NCBI GenBank assembly: GCA_963843595.1
Contig: CAWJLG010000005.1
Span: forward strand, 124,001 to 188,000
From: CAIWHR01 sp963843595
Lineage (GTDB): Bacteria; Pseudomonadota; Gammaproteobacteria; Burkholderiales; Casimicrobiaceae
Reading direction: 5' to 3'
DNA: 64,000 nucleotides
In this document: positions 27,120 to 35,688 of the stretch, in pieces
Layout: every line of letters begins with the position of its first letter
How positions within the stretch are numbered: the stretch's first letter is position 1
The notes under the pieces: generated by a model
Seen by the model: only the letters and a program-made list of their open reading frames with translations
What the model was told of the DNA's origin: nothing
The model's database searches: none
Position numbers and translations under genes: made by a program

Positions 27120-28304
27120 ATGCTGAACGACCCCATCGTGATTGTCGGTGCCGCGCGTACGCCCCTGGGTGGATTCCAGGGAGACTTCGCGGCGCTGTCC
27201 GCCAGCGACCTCGGTGCGGCCGCGATCAAGGCGGCGGTCGCACGGGCCGGGCTTGCTCCCGCCGATGTCGACAAGGTGATCATGGGCTGCGTGCTGCCTG
27301 CCGGGCAGGGACAGGCACCTGCCCGGCAGGCGTCGCTCAAGGCGGGTCTGCCGCTCGGCGCGGGCTGCACGACCGTCAACAAGATGTGCGGCTCGGCGAT
27401 GGAAGCCGCGATGCTCGCGCACGACGCGCTCGTCGCCGGCACCAGCGACGTCATTGTCGCCGGCGGCATGGAAAGCATGACCAATGCGCCGTACCTGATG
27501 CCCAAGGCACGCGCCGGTTACCGGATGGGTCATCAGACCGTCTACGACCACATGTTCCTCGACGGGCTCGAGGATGCCTACGACAAGGGCCGGCTGATGG
27601 GCACATTTGCCGAGGATTGCGCATCGGCTTTCCGGTTCACGCGCGAGGCGCAGGACCAGTTCGCGCTGGCGTCGCTGGCGCGGGCGCTTGCCGCCAACAA
27701 CGACGGCACGTTCGGCTGGGAGACGGTACCGGTGACCGTTCCGGGCCGCAAGGGCGAGGTCGTGATCGACAAGGACGAACAGCCGGCGAAGGCATCGCCC
27801 GACAAGATCCCGACGTTGAAGCCCGCGTTCCGCAAGGACGGGACGGTGACGGCGGCAAACTCGAGCTCGATTTCCGATGGTGCCGCCGCACTCACGCTGA
27901 TGCGGCGCTCAACGGCCGAACGGCGAGGCCTGGCACCGCTGGCGGTGATCGTCGGCCACGCCACTCACGCACAGGAACCGGGGCTGTTCACGACGGCGCC
28001 GGTCGGCGCGATCGCCAAGCTCTGCGCGAAGACCGGCTGGTCGACGACCGACGTCGACCTGTTCGAGATCAACGAGGCTTTTGCCGTCGTCGCGATGGCG
28101 GCGATGAAGGAGCACGCACTGCCGCACGACAAGGTCAACGTCCACGGCGGCGCTTGCGCGCTGGGGCATCCGATCGGTGCGTCCGGCGCGCGCATCGTCG
28201 TGACGCTCCTGGGTGCGCTGCGCAAGCACGGCAAGACGCGCGGCATCGCCAGTCTTTGCATCGGCGGCGGCGAGGCCACCGCGATGGCGATCGAGCTTGT
28301 CTGA
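27120..28304 (+). CDS. Acetyl-CoA acetyltransferase (thiolase II)
   Basis: Reversible condensation of two acetyl-CoA to acetoacetyl-CoA. From the ATG at 27120 (GAGGAGAAT upstream) the protein has 394 residues. It carries the nucleophile Cys90 in VNKMCGSAMEA, the His in HGGACALGHPIGASG and the second Cys in CIGGGEA, all in place. In this operon it may cleave acetoacetyl-CoA arising from the leucine pathway, or supply acetoacetyl-CoA for PHA; both are inference. The symbol atoB or phaA cannot be decided from sequence alone. Confidence 0.92.
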   Translation: MLNDPIVIVGAARTPLGGFQGDFAALSASDLGAAAIKAAVARAGLAPADVDKVIMGCVLPAGQGQAPARQASLKAGLPLGAGCTTVNKMCGSAMEAAMLAHDALVAGTSDVIVAGGMESMTNAPYLMPKARAGYRMGHQTVYDHMFLDGLEDAYDKGRLMGTFAEDCASAFRFTREAQDQFALASLARALAANNDGTFGWETVPVTVPGRKGEVVIDKDEQPAKASPDKIPTLKPAFRKDGTVTAANSSSISDGAAALTLMRRSTAERRGLAPLAVIVGHATHAQEPGLFTTAPVGAIAKLCAKTGWSTTDVDLFEINEAFAVVAMAAMKEHALPHDKVNVHGGACALGHPIGASGARIVVTLLGALRKHGKTRGIASLCIGGGEATAMAIELV

Positions 28305-28314
28305 CGCAGTCGCG

Positions 28315-29289
28315 ATGCCGCGTCCGATCGACGTGCCGAATCCGCCTGCCGGCGCCGCGGCGAACGGCGCCGAGGCGATCGTTACCGCGCAGGCGACGGC
28401 TCGCGTGGCCGCATCGCACCCGCCGCTCCCGATCGTGGTCGGCTGTCCGCGCTCGGGGACTTCGCTGCTCGCCGTGATGCTCGACAGCCATCCGCAGCTC
28501 GCCATGCCGCCGGAAACCGACTTCCTCGTTCCGGCGACGCGGCTTGCGGGCGCGGGTCAGGCGCTTCGCCAACAGCTGTTCGACCTCGTCACGTTCGCGA
28601 AGGAAGGCGACTCGACATGGGCCGACTGCGGCCTCGACCAGGAAGTCTTCCGGCGTCGGCTCGATGCCATCGAGCCGTTCACCGTTGCCGACGGGGTGCG
28701 GGCGTTCTACGCGCTCTACGCCGAACAGCACGGCAAGCCACGATGCGGCGACAAGAAGCCGCACTACGTGGGAGCGCTCCCTGCGATCGGCGCGCTCCTT
28801 CCCGAAGCGCATTTCGTCCACATCATCCGCGATCCGCGGGACACCGTCCTGTCCTGGCGCCGGACGTGGTTCGCGCCTTCGCAGGACCTCGCTGTTCTCG
28901 CCCGCGGCTGGCTCGAACACGTCGTCGCCGGCCGCCGCGGCGCACGTTCGGTCGCGCACTACCTCGAGGTCCGGTACGAGAATCTCGTGCTCGTTCCGGA
29001 GCGCGTTCTGCGCCGGGTGTGCGATTTCATCGGACTGCCCTACGAGCCGGCGATGCTCGACTACGAAAGGCGGGGCGAGGCGCGCATCGCCAGCCTGCGT
29101 GAGCGTGCCGGTGCGGATGGATCGGTCGCAGTGTCGCGGGACCAGCGGTCGCGCATTCATGCGAACCTTGCCCGTCCCCCGCTCGCCGGTCGCGTGCGCG
29201 CCTGGGAGCGCGAAATGTCCGTCGATGACCGCCGCAGGGTCGAAGCAATCCTCGGCCCCGCCCTCCAGCAACTGGGCTACGAGTCCTGA
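28315..29289 (+). CDS. Sulfotransferase family protein
   Basis: Likely PAPS-dependent sulfotransferase of 324 residues. The 5'-phosphosulfate-binding loop is IVVGCPRSGTSLLAVML near residues 40-56, and a 3'-phosphate-binding segment is recognisable in FVHIIRDPRDTVLSW. A low-complexity Pro/Ala start precedes them. The ATG at 28315 lies 10 bases after the thiolase stop. The acceptor is unknown; bacterial members sulfate lipids, sugars or peptides. Its place inside a leucine-degradation operon is unexpected, because the pathway has no sulfation step. Confidence 0.85.
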   Translation: MPRPIDVPNPPAGAAANGAEAIVTAQATARVAASHPPLPIVVGCPRSGTSLLAVMLDSHPQLAMPPETDFLVPATRLAGAGQALRQQLFDLVTFAKEGDSTWADCGLDQEVFRRRLDAIEPFTVADGVRAFYALYAEQHGKPRCGDKKPHYVGALPAIGALLPEAHFVHIIRDPRDTVLSWRRTWFAPSQDLAVLARGWLEHVVAGRRGARSVAHYLEVRYENLVLVPERVLRRVCDFIGLPYEPAMLDYERRGEARIASLRERAGADGSVAVSRDQRSRIHANLARPPLAGRVRAWEREMSVDDRRRVEAILGPALQQLGYES

Positions 29290-29290
29290 C

Positions 29291-29923
29291 ATGCCGAGCC
29301 TCGACAACTACCTGCTGTTCCTCGTCGCCAGCGTTCTGCTGGTGCTGACACCCGGACCGAACCTGCTTTACCTGGTGTCGCGAACGCTGTGCCAGGGTAC
29401 GGTCGCAGGCCTCGTGTCGCTGGCCGGCACGACGACCGGCTTCGTCGTGCACATCCTCGCCGCCGCGCTCGGACTGTCGGCGGTGTTCCTCGCCGTTCCG
29501 GTTGCCTACGATGCGCTGCGCTGGGCCGGGGCCGCCTACCTCGTCTATCTCGCCTGGGATGCCGTGCGGCCGGGCAGCGGCGGCGTGTTCGCGCCCCGCC
29601 GGCTGCCCGAGGCCAGCCCCGGCAAGCTGTACCGCATGGGGCTCCTGACGAGCATCCTCAATCCGAAGGTGGCGCTCTTCTATCTCGCGCTGTTTCCGCA
29701 GTTCGTCGAGCCTGCGCGCGGGAGCGTCTTCGTGCAGTCGCTGGTGCTGGGCGCGACGCAAATCGTCATTGCCGTGATCGGCGACACGATGTTCGTGCTG
29801 GCCGCCGCCGCCGTCGCGCGCTGGCTCGCCGAGCGGCCCGTGTGGGCGGCGGCACAGCGCTGGGTCCTCGGGGGCGTATTCGTTGCAATCGCGGCGAAGC
29901 TCGCGCTCGACGCCAGACGATGA
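29291..29923 (+). CDS. LysE/RhtB-family amino acid exporter
   Basis: Inner-membrane exporter of 210 residues with about six hydrophobic segments. The LysE hallmark TPGPNLLYLVSRTL is near residues 19-32, and LLTSILNPKVALFYLALFPQF is partly visible in the middle. It probably exports an amino acid or related compound; homologues move homoserine lactones, threonine, leucine or lysine. The ATG follows the sulfotransferase stop by one base. Given the operon, branched-chain amino acids are a reasonable but untested substrate. Confidence 0.87.
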   Translation: MPSLDNYLLFLVASVLLVLTPGPNLLYLVSRTLCQGTVAGLVSLAGTTTGFVVHILAAALGLSAVFLAVPVAYDALRWAGAAYLVYLAWDAVRPGSGGVFAPRRLPEASPGKLYRMGLLTSILNPKVALFYLALFPQFVEPARGSVFVQSLVLGATQIVIAVIGDTMFVLAAAAVARWLAERPVWAAAQRWVLGGVFVAIAAKLALDARR

Positions 29924-30012
29924 TTGACGCCCGGACACCCGAGGAGATCGAACGCGGTACCGAGACGGCGCGCTGCCGTGCTGCCATGCGCCCGTGATCG
30001 ACTGGGAAGACG

Positions 30013-31158
30013 ATGCTGCTCAACGAAACGCAACAGATGATCCGGGACACCATGCGCGGCTTTGCGAAGGCGGAGCTCGCGCCCAATGCGCCGCGGTGGG
30101 ACCGTGATCACCACTTTCCACGCGCGGCGCTGCACGCGCTCGGCGGCCTCGGGGCGCTGGGCATGGTGGTCCCCGAAGAGTGGGGCGGCGCCGGCCTCGA
30201 CTACGTTTCGCTGGCCGTGGCGCTCGAGGAGATCGCCGCCGGCGACGGCGCGACATCGACGATCGTCAGCGTGCAGAATTCGGTCGTGTGCGGCCCCATC
30301 AATGCGTTCGGCACCGCTGCCCAGAAGGAGCGCTACCTGAAGCCGCTCGCGCGCGGCGAGCGCTTCGGCTGCTTCTGTCTCACCGAGCCGCACGTCGGCT
30401 CGGACGCGGGCGCAATTGCGACGCGCGCGGAAAGGCAGGGCGACCACTGGGTGTTGAACGGCGTCAAGCAATTCATCACGACGGGCAAGAATGCCGATGT
30501 CGCGGTAGTGTTCGCGGTCACCGACAGGACGGCCGGGAAGAAAGGCATTTCCGGTTTCATCGTCGACACGGGTGCGCCCGATTTCGTCCCCGGTTATGTC
30601 GTCGCGCGGGTCGAGGAAAAGCTGGGGCAGCGGGCGTCGGATACGGCGCAGATCGTGTTCGAGAACTGCCGGGTGCCGGCCGCGAACCTACTCGGGCGCG
30701 AGGGCGAAGGCTACCGGATCGCACTCGCGAATCTCGAAGCGGGCCGCATCGGCATTGCGGCGCAGGCGGTCGGGATGGCCCGTGCCGCCTTCGACGCGGC
30801 CGTCGCGTATGCCGGCGAGCGCACGAGCTTCGGCAAGCTGCTTGTCGAGCACCAGGCGATCAATTTCAAGCTCGCCGACATGGCGACGCAGATCGAAGCG
30901 GCGCGACAACTGGTGTGGCACGCCGCCGCATTGCGCGACGCGGGCTTGCCCTGTCTCAAGGAGGCGTCGATGGCGAAGCTGTTCGCCTCCGAAATGGCCG
31001 AGCGCGTGTGCTCGGACGCGATCCAGATCCACGGCGGCTACGGGTACGTCACCGATTTCCCGGTCGAGCGGATCTACCGCGACGTCCGCGTCTGCCAGAT
31101 CTACGAAGGAACCAGCGAGATCCAGCGGCTGGTCATCGGCCGCGCCCTCGCCGGGTGA
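30013..31158 (+). CDS. Acyl-CoA dehydrogenase (short-chain type)
   Basis: Second acyl-CoA dehydrogenase of the operon, 381 residues. It has FCLTEPHVGSDAGAI and HGGYGYVTDFPVERIYRD, and the catalytic Glu in the C-terminal position used by short/medium-chain enzymes (QIYEGTSEIQRL, Glu365). This separates it from liuA at 25.7 kb. It probably acts on butyryl-, isobutyryl- or 2-methylbutyryl-CoA. It is preceded by an 89-base gap and followed by a 111-base gap before the isomerase-like gene. Confidence 0.92.
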   Translation: MLLNETQQMIRDTMRGFAKAELAPNAPRWDRDHHFPRAALHALGGLGALGMVVPEEWGGAGLDYVSLAVALEEIAAGDGATSTIVSVQNSVVCGPINAFGTAAQKERYLKPLARGERFGCFCLTEPHVGSDAGAIATRAERQGDHWVLNGVKQFITTGKNADVAVVFAVTDRTAGKKGISGFIVDTGAPDFVPGYVVARVEEKLGQRASDTAQIVFENCRVPAANLLGREGEGYRIALANLEAGRIGIAAQAVGMARAAFDAAVAYAGERTSFGKLLVEHQAINFKLADMATQIEAARQLVWHAAALRDAGLPCLKEASMAKLFASEMAERVCSDAIQIHGGYGYVTDFPVERIYRDVRVCQIYEGTSEIQRLVIGRALAG

Positions 31159-31269
31159 TCGGATGGCAACGAATCACGGGCCCGCAGCCGCCGCGCCTCG
31201 CGCCGGAGCCGTAGGTCTCGGTGGCGGCGGCCGCGGCAGGATGACGTTACGCGAGCGGAAGAAACATTC

Positions 31270-31872
31270 ATGAACGCCCCGATCGAGTTCTACTTCGACC
31301 TCTCTTCGCCTTACGGGTACCTTGCCGCGCAGAAGATCGATGCGCTCGCGGCGAAGCACGGTCGCTCCGTCGACTGGCGTCCCATCCTGCTCGGCGTCAT
31401 GTTCAAGGCCACGGGGATGGCGCCGCTCACCGAAGTGCCGATGAAGGGCGAATACTCGAAGCGCGATTTCCCGCGCAGCGCGCGATTTCACGGGCTGTCG
31501 TTCCGGATGCCGTCGCGGTTTCCGGTCCCGACGCAGGCGGCGGCCCGCATCATCCTGTGGGTCAAGGAGCAGGACCCCGCGCGCGCCGTACGCGTCGCCA
31601 AGGCGATGTTCCACGCGTATTTCGTCGACGACATCGACATCTCCGATCCCGAGGCGGCGGCCGCGATCGCGGCGCGCGAGGGTGTCGATCCCGTCGCGGC
31701 CCGCGCTGCCGTCGACGATCCGGTGGTCAAGGACGCGCTCCGGCGCGAGGTGGAGCAGGCGCTCGCGCGCGGCGTCTTCGGATCACCGTTCCTGATCGTC
31801 GACGGCGAGCCGTTCTGGGGACTCGACCGATTCGACCAGATCGACAAGTGGCTCGCGACCGGAGGATTCTGA
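31270..31872 (+). CDS. 2-hydroxychromene-2-carboxylate isomerase-like (DsbA-fold) protein
   Basis: Thioredoxin-fold protein of 200 residues in the kappa-class GST/HCCA isomerase family (DSBA-like domain). The N-terminal active-site strand FYFDLSSPYGYLAAQK keeps the Ser of the glutathione-activating SPY motif, and the cis-Pro region is GVFGSPFLIVDGEPFWG. True HCCA isomerases act in naphthalene breakdown; no such genes are nearby, so the substrate is unknown and a glutathione-dependent isomerase of acyl-CoA metabolism is more likely. A second homologue closes the operon at 39.8 kb. Confidence 0.87.
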   Translation: MNAPIEFYFDLSSPYGYLAAQKIDALAAKHGRSVDWRPILLGVMFKATGMAPLTEVPMKGEYSKRDFPRSARFHGLSFRMPSRFPVPTQAAARIILWVKEQDPARAVRVAKAMFHAYFVDDIDISDPEAAAAIAAREGVDPVAARAAVDDPVVKDALRREVEQALARGVFGSPFLIVDGEPFWGLDRFDQIDKWLATGGF

Positions 31873-31876
31873 GGCG

Positions 31877-32509
31877 ATGGCCGAATACACCCTTTACTGC
31901 TTTGCCCAATCCGGCAACGCGTACAAGCCGGCGTTGATGCTCGAACTTGCCGGCGCGGACTGGGCACCGCGGTTCGTCGACTTCTTCGGCGGCGAAACGC
32001 GAGCCCCCGCCTACCGGGCGCTCAACGTGATGGGCGAGGTGCCGCTGCTCGAGCACCGCGGCCTCCGCCTGACGCAATCCGGCGTCATCCTCGACTATCT
32101 GGCCGAAACGCTCGGCCGGTTCGGCGCTGCCGACACGGCGGAGCGCCGTGAAATCCTGCGCTGGCTGCTGTGGGACAATCACAAGTTCACGAGCTACACG
32201 GCGACGTACCGCTTCATGCGCAACTTTGTCAAGAATCCGGATGCTGGCGCGCTGGCCGAATTCCGCAAGCGTGCCGAAGCGGCATGGGGCGTGCTCAACG
32301 CCCATCTCGACCGGCGTGCATTTGTGGTCGCGGAGCGGCCGACGATCGCCGACCTCTCGCTCTGCGGCTACCTCTTCTGGCCCGACGAGATCGGCGTCGA
32401 CTGGTCAGGGTATCCGGCGATCGACGCGTGGCTTGCGCGGATCGAGGCGCTGCCGCGCTGGCAGCCTCCGTATGCGCTGATGCCCGGCCATCCGCGCCCG
32501 GCGGCCTGA
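31877..32509 (+). CDS. Glutathione S-transferase family protein
   Basis: Cytosolic GST of 210 residues: a thioredoxin-fold N-terminal domain (YTLYCFAQSGNAYKPALML; cis-Pro in GEVPLLEH; QSGVILDYL) and an all-helical C-terminal domain with the conserved capping segment PTIADLSLCGYLF. The ATG is four bases after the HCCA-like stop, so the two glutathione-type proteins are probably made together. Substrate unknown. Confidence 0.88.
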   Translation: MAEYTLYCFAQSGNAYKPALMLELAGADWAPRFVDFFGGETRAPAYRALNVMGEVPLLEHRGLRLTQSGVILDYLAETLGRFGAADTAERREILRWLLWDNHKFTSYTATYRFMRNFVKNPDAGALAEFRKRAEAAWGVLNAHLDRRAFVVAERPTIADLSLCGYLFWPDEIGVDWSGYPAIDAWLARIEALPRWQPPYALMPGHPRPAA

Positions 32510-32530
32510 AGTCATTCCCGGCCTGCACCC

Positions 32531-34138
32531 ATGCCCGTTCTCGAAACCCGCGTCGACGCCCGTGACGCCACGTTCGCCAGGAACCGAGAGGCGATGGCGG
32601 CGCTCGTCGCCGACCTGCGCGCCAAGGTCGCCGTCGTGGAAATGGGCGGCGGCGAGGGACCGCGCGCGAAGCATGCAGCGCGCGGCAAGCTGCTGCCTCG
32701 GGAACGCGTCCGGATGCTGCTCGATCCGGGCTCGCCGTTCCTCGAGTTCTCCCAGCTCGCTGCCTGGGACATGTACGACGACAACATCGCAGCCGCCGGG
32801 ATCATCACCGGCATTGGCCGCGTCGCCGGCCGCGAATGCCTGATCGTCTGCAACGACGCCACCGTGAAGGGCGGTACCTACTTCCCGCTGACGGTGAAGA
32901 AGCACGTCCGCGCGCAGGAGATCGCGCGCGAGAACAATCTTCCGTGCATCTATCTCGTCGACTCGGGCGGGGCGAATCTGCCCAACCAGTTCGAAGTGTT
33001 CCCGGATCGCGACCACTTCGGGCGCATCTTCTACAACCAGGCGACGATGTCGGCGCAGGGGATTCCGCAGATCGCCGTCGTGATGGGATCGTGCACGGCC
33101 GGCGGCGCCTACGTGCCCGCGATGTCGGACGAATCGATCATCGTCAAGGAGCAGGGCACGATCTTCCTCGGCGGCCCGCCGCTGGTGAAGGCCGCGACCG
33201 GCGAAATCGTCACCGCGGAAGAGCTCGGCGGGGCCGACGTTCACACGCGCGTGTCGGGCGTGGCCGACCACCTCGCGCTCGACGACCACCACGCGCTGGC
33301 CATCGCGCGCCGGATCGTGGGCAACCTGAACCGCCCGAAGCGGCTCACGACCGAGGTCCGCGATCCGGTGCCGCCCCGATTTGCGCCCGAGGAGATCTAC
33401 GGCGTCATCAACGCGGACATCAAGAAGCCCTACGACGTCCGCGAGGTGATCGCGCGAATCGTCGACGGCAGCGAGTTCGACGAGTTCAAGGCGCGCTACG
33501 GCACGACGCTGGTGACCGGCTTCGCGCGCGTCTGGGGCTACCCGGTCGGATTCGTGGCCAACAACGGCATCCTGTTCTCGGAGTCGGCGCTCAAAGGCGC
33601 GCACTTCATCGAATTGTGCGCGCAGCGCGGCGTGCCGATCGTGTTCCTGCAGAACGTCACCGGCTTCATGGTCGGACAGAAATACGAGGCGGGTGGCATC
33701 GCCCGCGACGGTGCCAAGATGGTCACCGCGGTGTCGTGCGCGCAGGTGCCGAAGTTCACCGTGATCATCGGCGGCAGCTACGGCGCGGGCAACTACGGGA
33801 TGTGCGGCCGCGCCTTCGGTCCGCGCTTCCTGTGGATGTGGCCGAACGCGCGCATCTCGGTCATGGGTGGCGAGCAGGCCGCGACGGTGCTGGCAACCGT
33901 CCGGCGCGATGCGATCGAGGCGAAGGGCGGGCACTGGTCGGCCGAAGACGAAGAGGCATTCCGGGCGCCCGTCCGCGCGAAGTACGAAACGGAAGGCCAC
34001 CCGTATTTCGCGAGCGCGCGGCTCTGGGACGACGGCATCATCGATCCGGCCGACACCCGCAGGGTGCTGGGGCTCGCCATCTCGGCGTCGCTCAACCGCC
34101 CCGTCGAGCCGACGCGATTCGGCGTGTTTCGCATGTGA
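32531..34138 (+). CDS. liuB: Methylcrotonoyl-CoA carboxylase carboxyltransferase (beta) subunit
   Basis: Carboxyltransferase subunit of 3-methylcrotonyl-CoA carboxylase, which moves CO2 from biotin to 3-methylcrotonyl-CoA to form 3-methylglutaconyl-CoA. The 535-residue protein shows the crotonase-fold carboxyltransferase features: ARGKLLPRERVRMLLDPGSP, YLVDSGGANLPNQ, MGSCTAGGAYVPAMSDE and GGSYGAGNYGMCGRAF. FLQNVTGFMVG is the acyl-CoA side of the site. It pairs with liuD at 35.7 kb. Length and motifs are normal. Confidence 0.95.
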   Translation: MPVLETRVDARDATFARNREAMAALVADLRAKVAVVEMGGGEGPRAKHAARGKLLPRERVRMLLDPGSPFLEFSQLAAWDMYDDNIAAAGIITGIGRVAGRECLIVCNDATVKGGTYFPLTVKKHVRAQEIARENNLPCIYLVDSGGANLPNQFEVFPDRDHFGRIFYNQATMSAQGIPQIAVVMGSCTAGGAYVPAMSDESIIVKEQGTIFLGGPPLVKAATGEIVTAEELGGADVHTRVSGVADHLALDDHHALAIARRIVGNLNRPKRLTTEVRDPVPPRFAPEEIYGVINADIKKPYDVREVIARIVDGSEFDEFKARYGTTLVTGFARVWGYPVGFVANNGILFSESALKGAHFIELCAQRGVPIVFLQNVTGFMVGQKYEAGGIARDGAKMVTAVSCAQVPKFTVIIGGSYGAGNYGMCGRAFGPRFLWMWPNARISVMGGEQAATVLATVRRDAIEAKGGHWSAEDEEAFRAPVRAKYETEGHPYFASARLWDDGIIDPADTRRVLGLAISASLNRPVEPTRFGVFRM

Positions 34139-34146
34139 GGATCTGA

Positions 34147-35026
34147 ATGGCAGCGACGAGAACAGGGGCACCGACAGCGAAGGCGTCGGGCGCCGCGAGA
34201 AAGGCGAAGGCAGGCGCGAAGCGCGGCTACGAGAACGCTCGCCGTCGAGGTGCGCAACGGGATTGCGCTGCTGGCACTCGCGCGGCCGGACGTGCACAAC
34301 GCATTCGATGACGTCCTCGTCGCGGAGTTGACGTCGGCGCTGCTGGCGCTCGAAGCGGACGCCGCCGTGCGCGCGGTCGTGCTGTTGGGGCAGGGGAGGA
34401 GCTTCTGCGCCGGCGCCGACCTCAACTGGATGCGCAGGATGGCGGCATACGGTCACGCGGAAAACGTCGCCGATGCCGCGGCGCTCGCGACCATGCTGAA
34501 GACGCTCGCGCGGCTGACGAAGCCGACGATCGCGCGCGTCCACGGTGCGGCCTACGGCGGCGGCGTTGGCCTGGTTGCATGCTGTGATATCGCCGTGGCG
34601 GCGCAGGAAGCGACTTTCGCGCTTTCCGAGGCCAGGCTCGGCCTCATTCCGGCGACGATCGGCCCGTATGTCGTCGAGGCCATCGGCGCGCGCGCCGCGC
34701 GCCGCTATTTCCTGACCGCCGAGCGCTTCGAGGCGGCGGAGGCCTATCGGATCGGTCTGGTCCACGACATCGTGCCTCGGACGGAGCTCGACACCCGGAT
34801 CAACGAGCTGCTGGGCCCGCTTCTGCTCGCCGGGCCGCACGCGCAGGCCGAGAGCAAGGCGCTCGTCCGCGCGGTTGGCGAGCGGCCGATCGACGACGCC
34901 CTGATCGCCGACACGGCGCAGCGGATCGCGCGGGTGCGTGCGTCGCCCGAGGGTCGTGAGGGCGTGGCGGCGTTCCTCGACAAGCGGGTTCCGGCCTGGG
35001 TGCCGCCGACGCTGAGCAAGCCATGA
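34147..35026 (+). CDS. liuC: Methylglutaconyl-CoA hydratase (enoyl-CoA hydratase family), frameshifted near the start
   Basis: Crotonase-family hydratase expected to turn 3-methylglutaconyl-CoA into HMG-CoA. The intact part (from about 34234) carries SFCAGADLNWMRRM and GAAYGGGVGLVACCDIA, the oxyanion-hole and catalytic-Glu regions. An ATG at 34147 opens a Lys/Ala-rich stretch ending KRGYE; the enzyme resumes one base out of frame with TLAVEVRNGIALLALARPDV, the expected hydratase N-terminus, so one extra base near 34234 is likely. The alternative is a GTG start at 34250, which would remove the first beta strand. It ends in an ATGA overlap with the DUF4126 gene. Confidence 0.85.
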
Positions 35027-35688
35027 ACGCCGTGCCGGGCCTCACGCAGTTCGACACGTGGCAGCTGGTCGCCCTCGCTGCCGCGCTCGGCTGGGCGAGC
35101 GGCATCCGTCTCTACGCGGTGCTCTTCATCGTCGGCGGAGCGGGCTACCTGCACTGGGTGGAGCTGCCGGGCGGACTGACGGTGCTCGCGCATCCCTGGG
35201 TGCTGGCGGCCTCGGGCTTCATGTTCTGCGTCGAATTCTTCGCCGACAAGATCCCGGGCGTGGATACGCTGTGGGACACCGTGCATACATTCATCCGCAT
35301 ACCGGCGGGCGCGGCGCTGGCCGCCAGCGTGTTCGGCGACTCCTCGGCCGCCGCGTCGCTCGCCGCGGCGATCGTCGGCGGGTCGCTTGCCGCCGGCAGC
35401 CATATCGCGAAGACGGGCAGCCGCGCGGTCATCAACACCTCGCCCGAGCCGTTCTCGAACTGGGCGGCATCGGTGGGCGAGGAGCTCGTCGTCGGCACCG
35501 TGCTGTGGCTCGCCTTCGAATATCCGATCGCCGCGTTGATCGTGCTGTCGGTGCTGATCGCGCTGATGATCTGGCTCATCCCCAAGGTCTGGCGTTTCCT
35601 CAGGAGGCTCTTCGGCCGTCTCGCGGGGGCCGCGCCGGCGTCGCCTTCCCGTGCCGGATCGACGACCGATCATCCCGCCGATGTTTGA
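35023..35688 (+). CDS. DUF4126 membrane protein
   Basis: Integral membrane protein of 221 residues with about five hydrophobic segments, matching the DUF4126 family (LAAALGWASGIRLYAVLFIVG at the start, VEFFADKIPGVDTLWDTVHTF in the middle). Function unknown. Its ATG overlaps the liuC stop by four bases and its end overlaps the liuD start by eight (35681-35688), so it is tightly coupled to the two carboxylase-pathway genes. An acid or acyl-group transport role is only a guess. Confidence 0.85.
   Translation: MNAVPGLTQFDTWQLVALAAALGWASGIRLYAVLFIVGGAGYLHWVELPGGLTVLAHPWVLAASGFMFCVEFFADKIPGVDTLWDTVHTFIRIPAGAALAASVFGDSSAAASLAAAIVGGSLAAGSHIAKTGSRAVINTSPEPFSNWAASVGEELVVGTVLWLAFEYPIAALIVLSVLIALMIWLIPKVWRFLRRLFGRLAGAAPASPSRAGSTTDHPADV

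Noticed and set aside
34147..34250. Lys/Ala-rich N-terminal extension of liuC considered as a real targeting sequence
   Set aside because: A one-base change joins it to the normal hydratase start, and a cytoplasmic enzyme needs no signal; whether the ATG at 34147 or a later start is used remains open.
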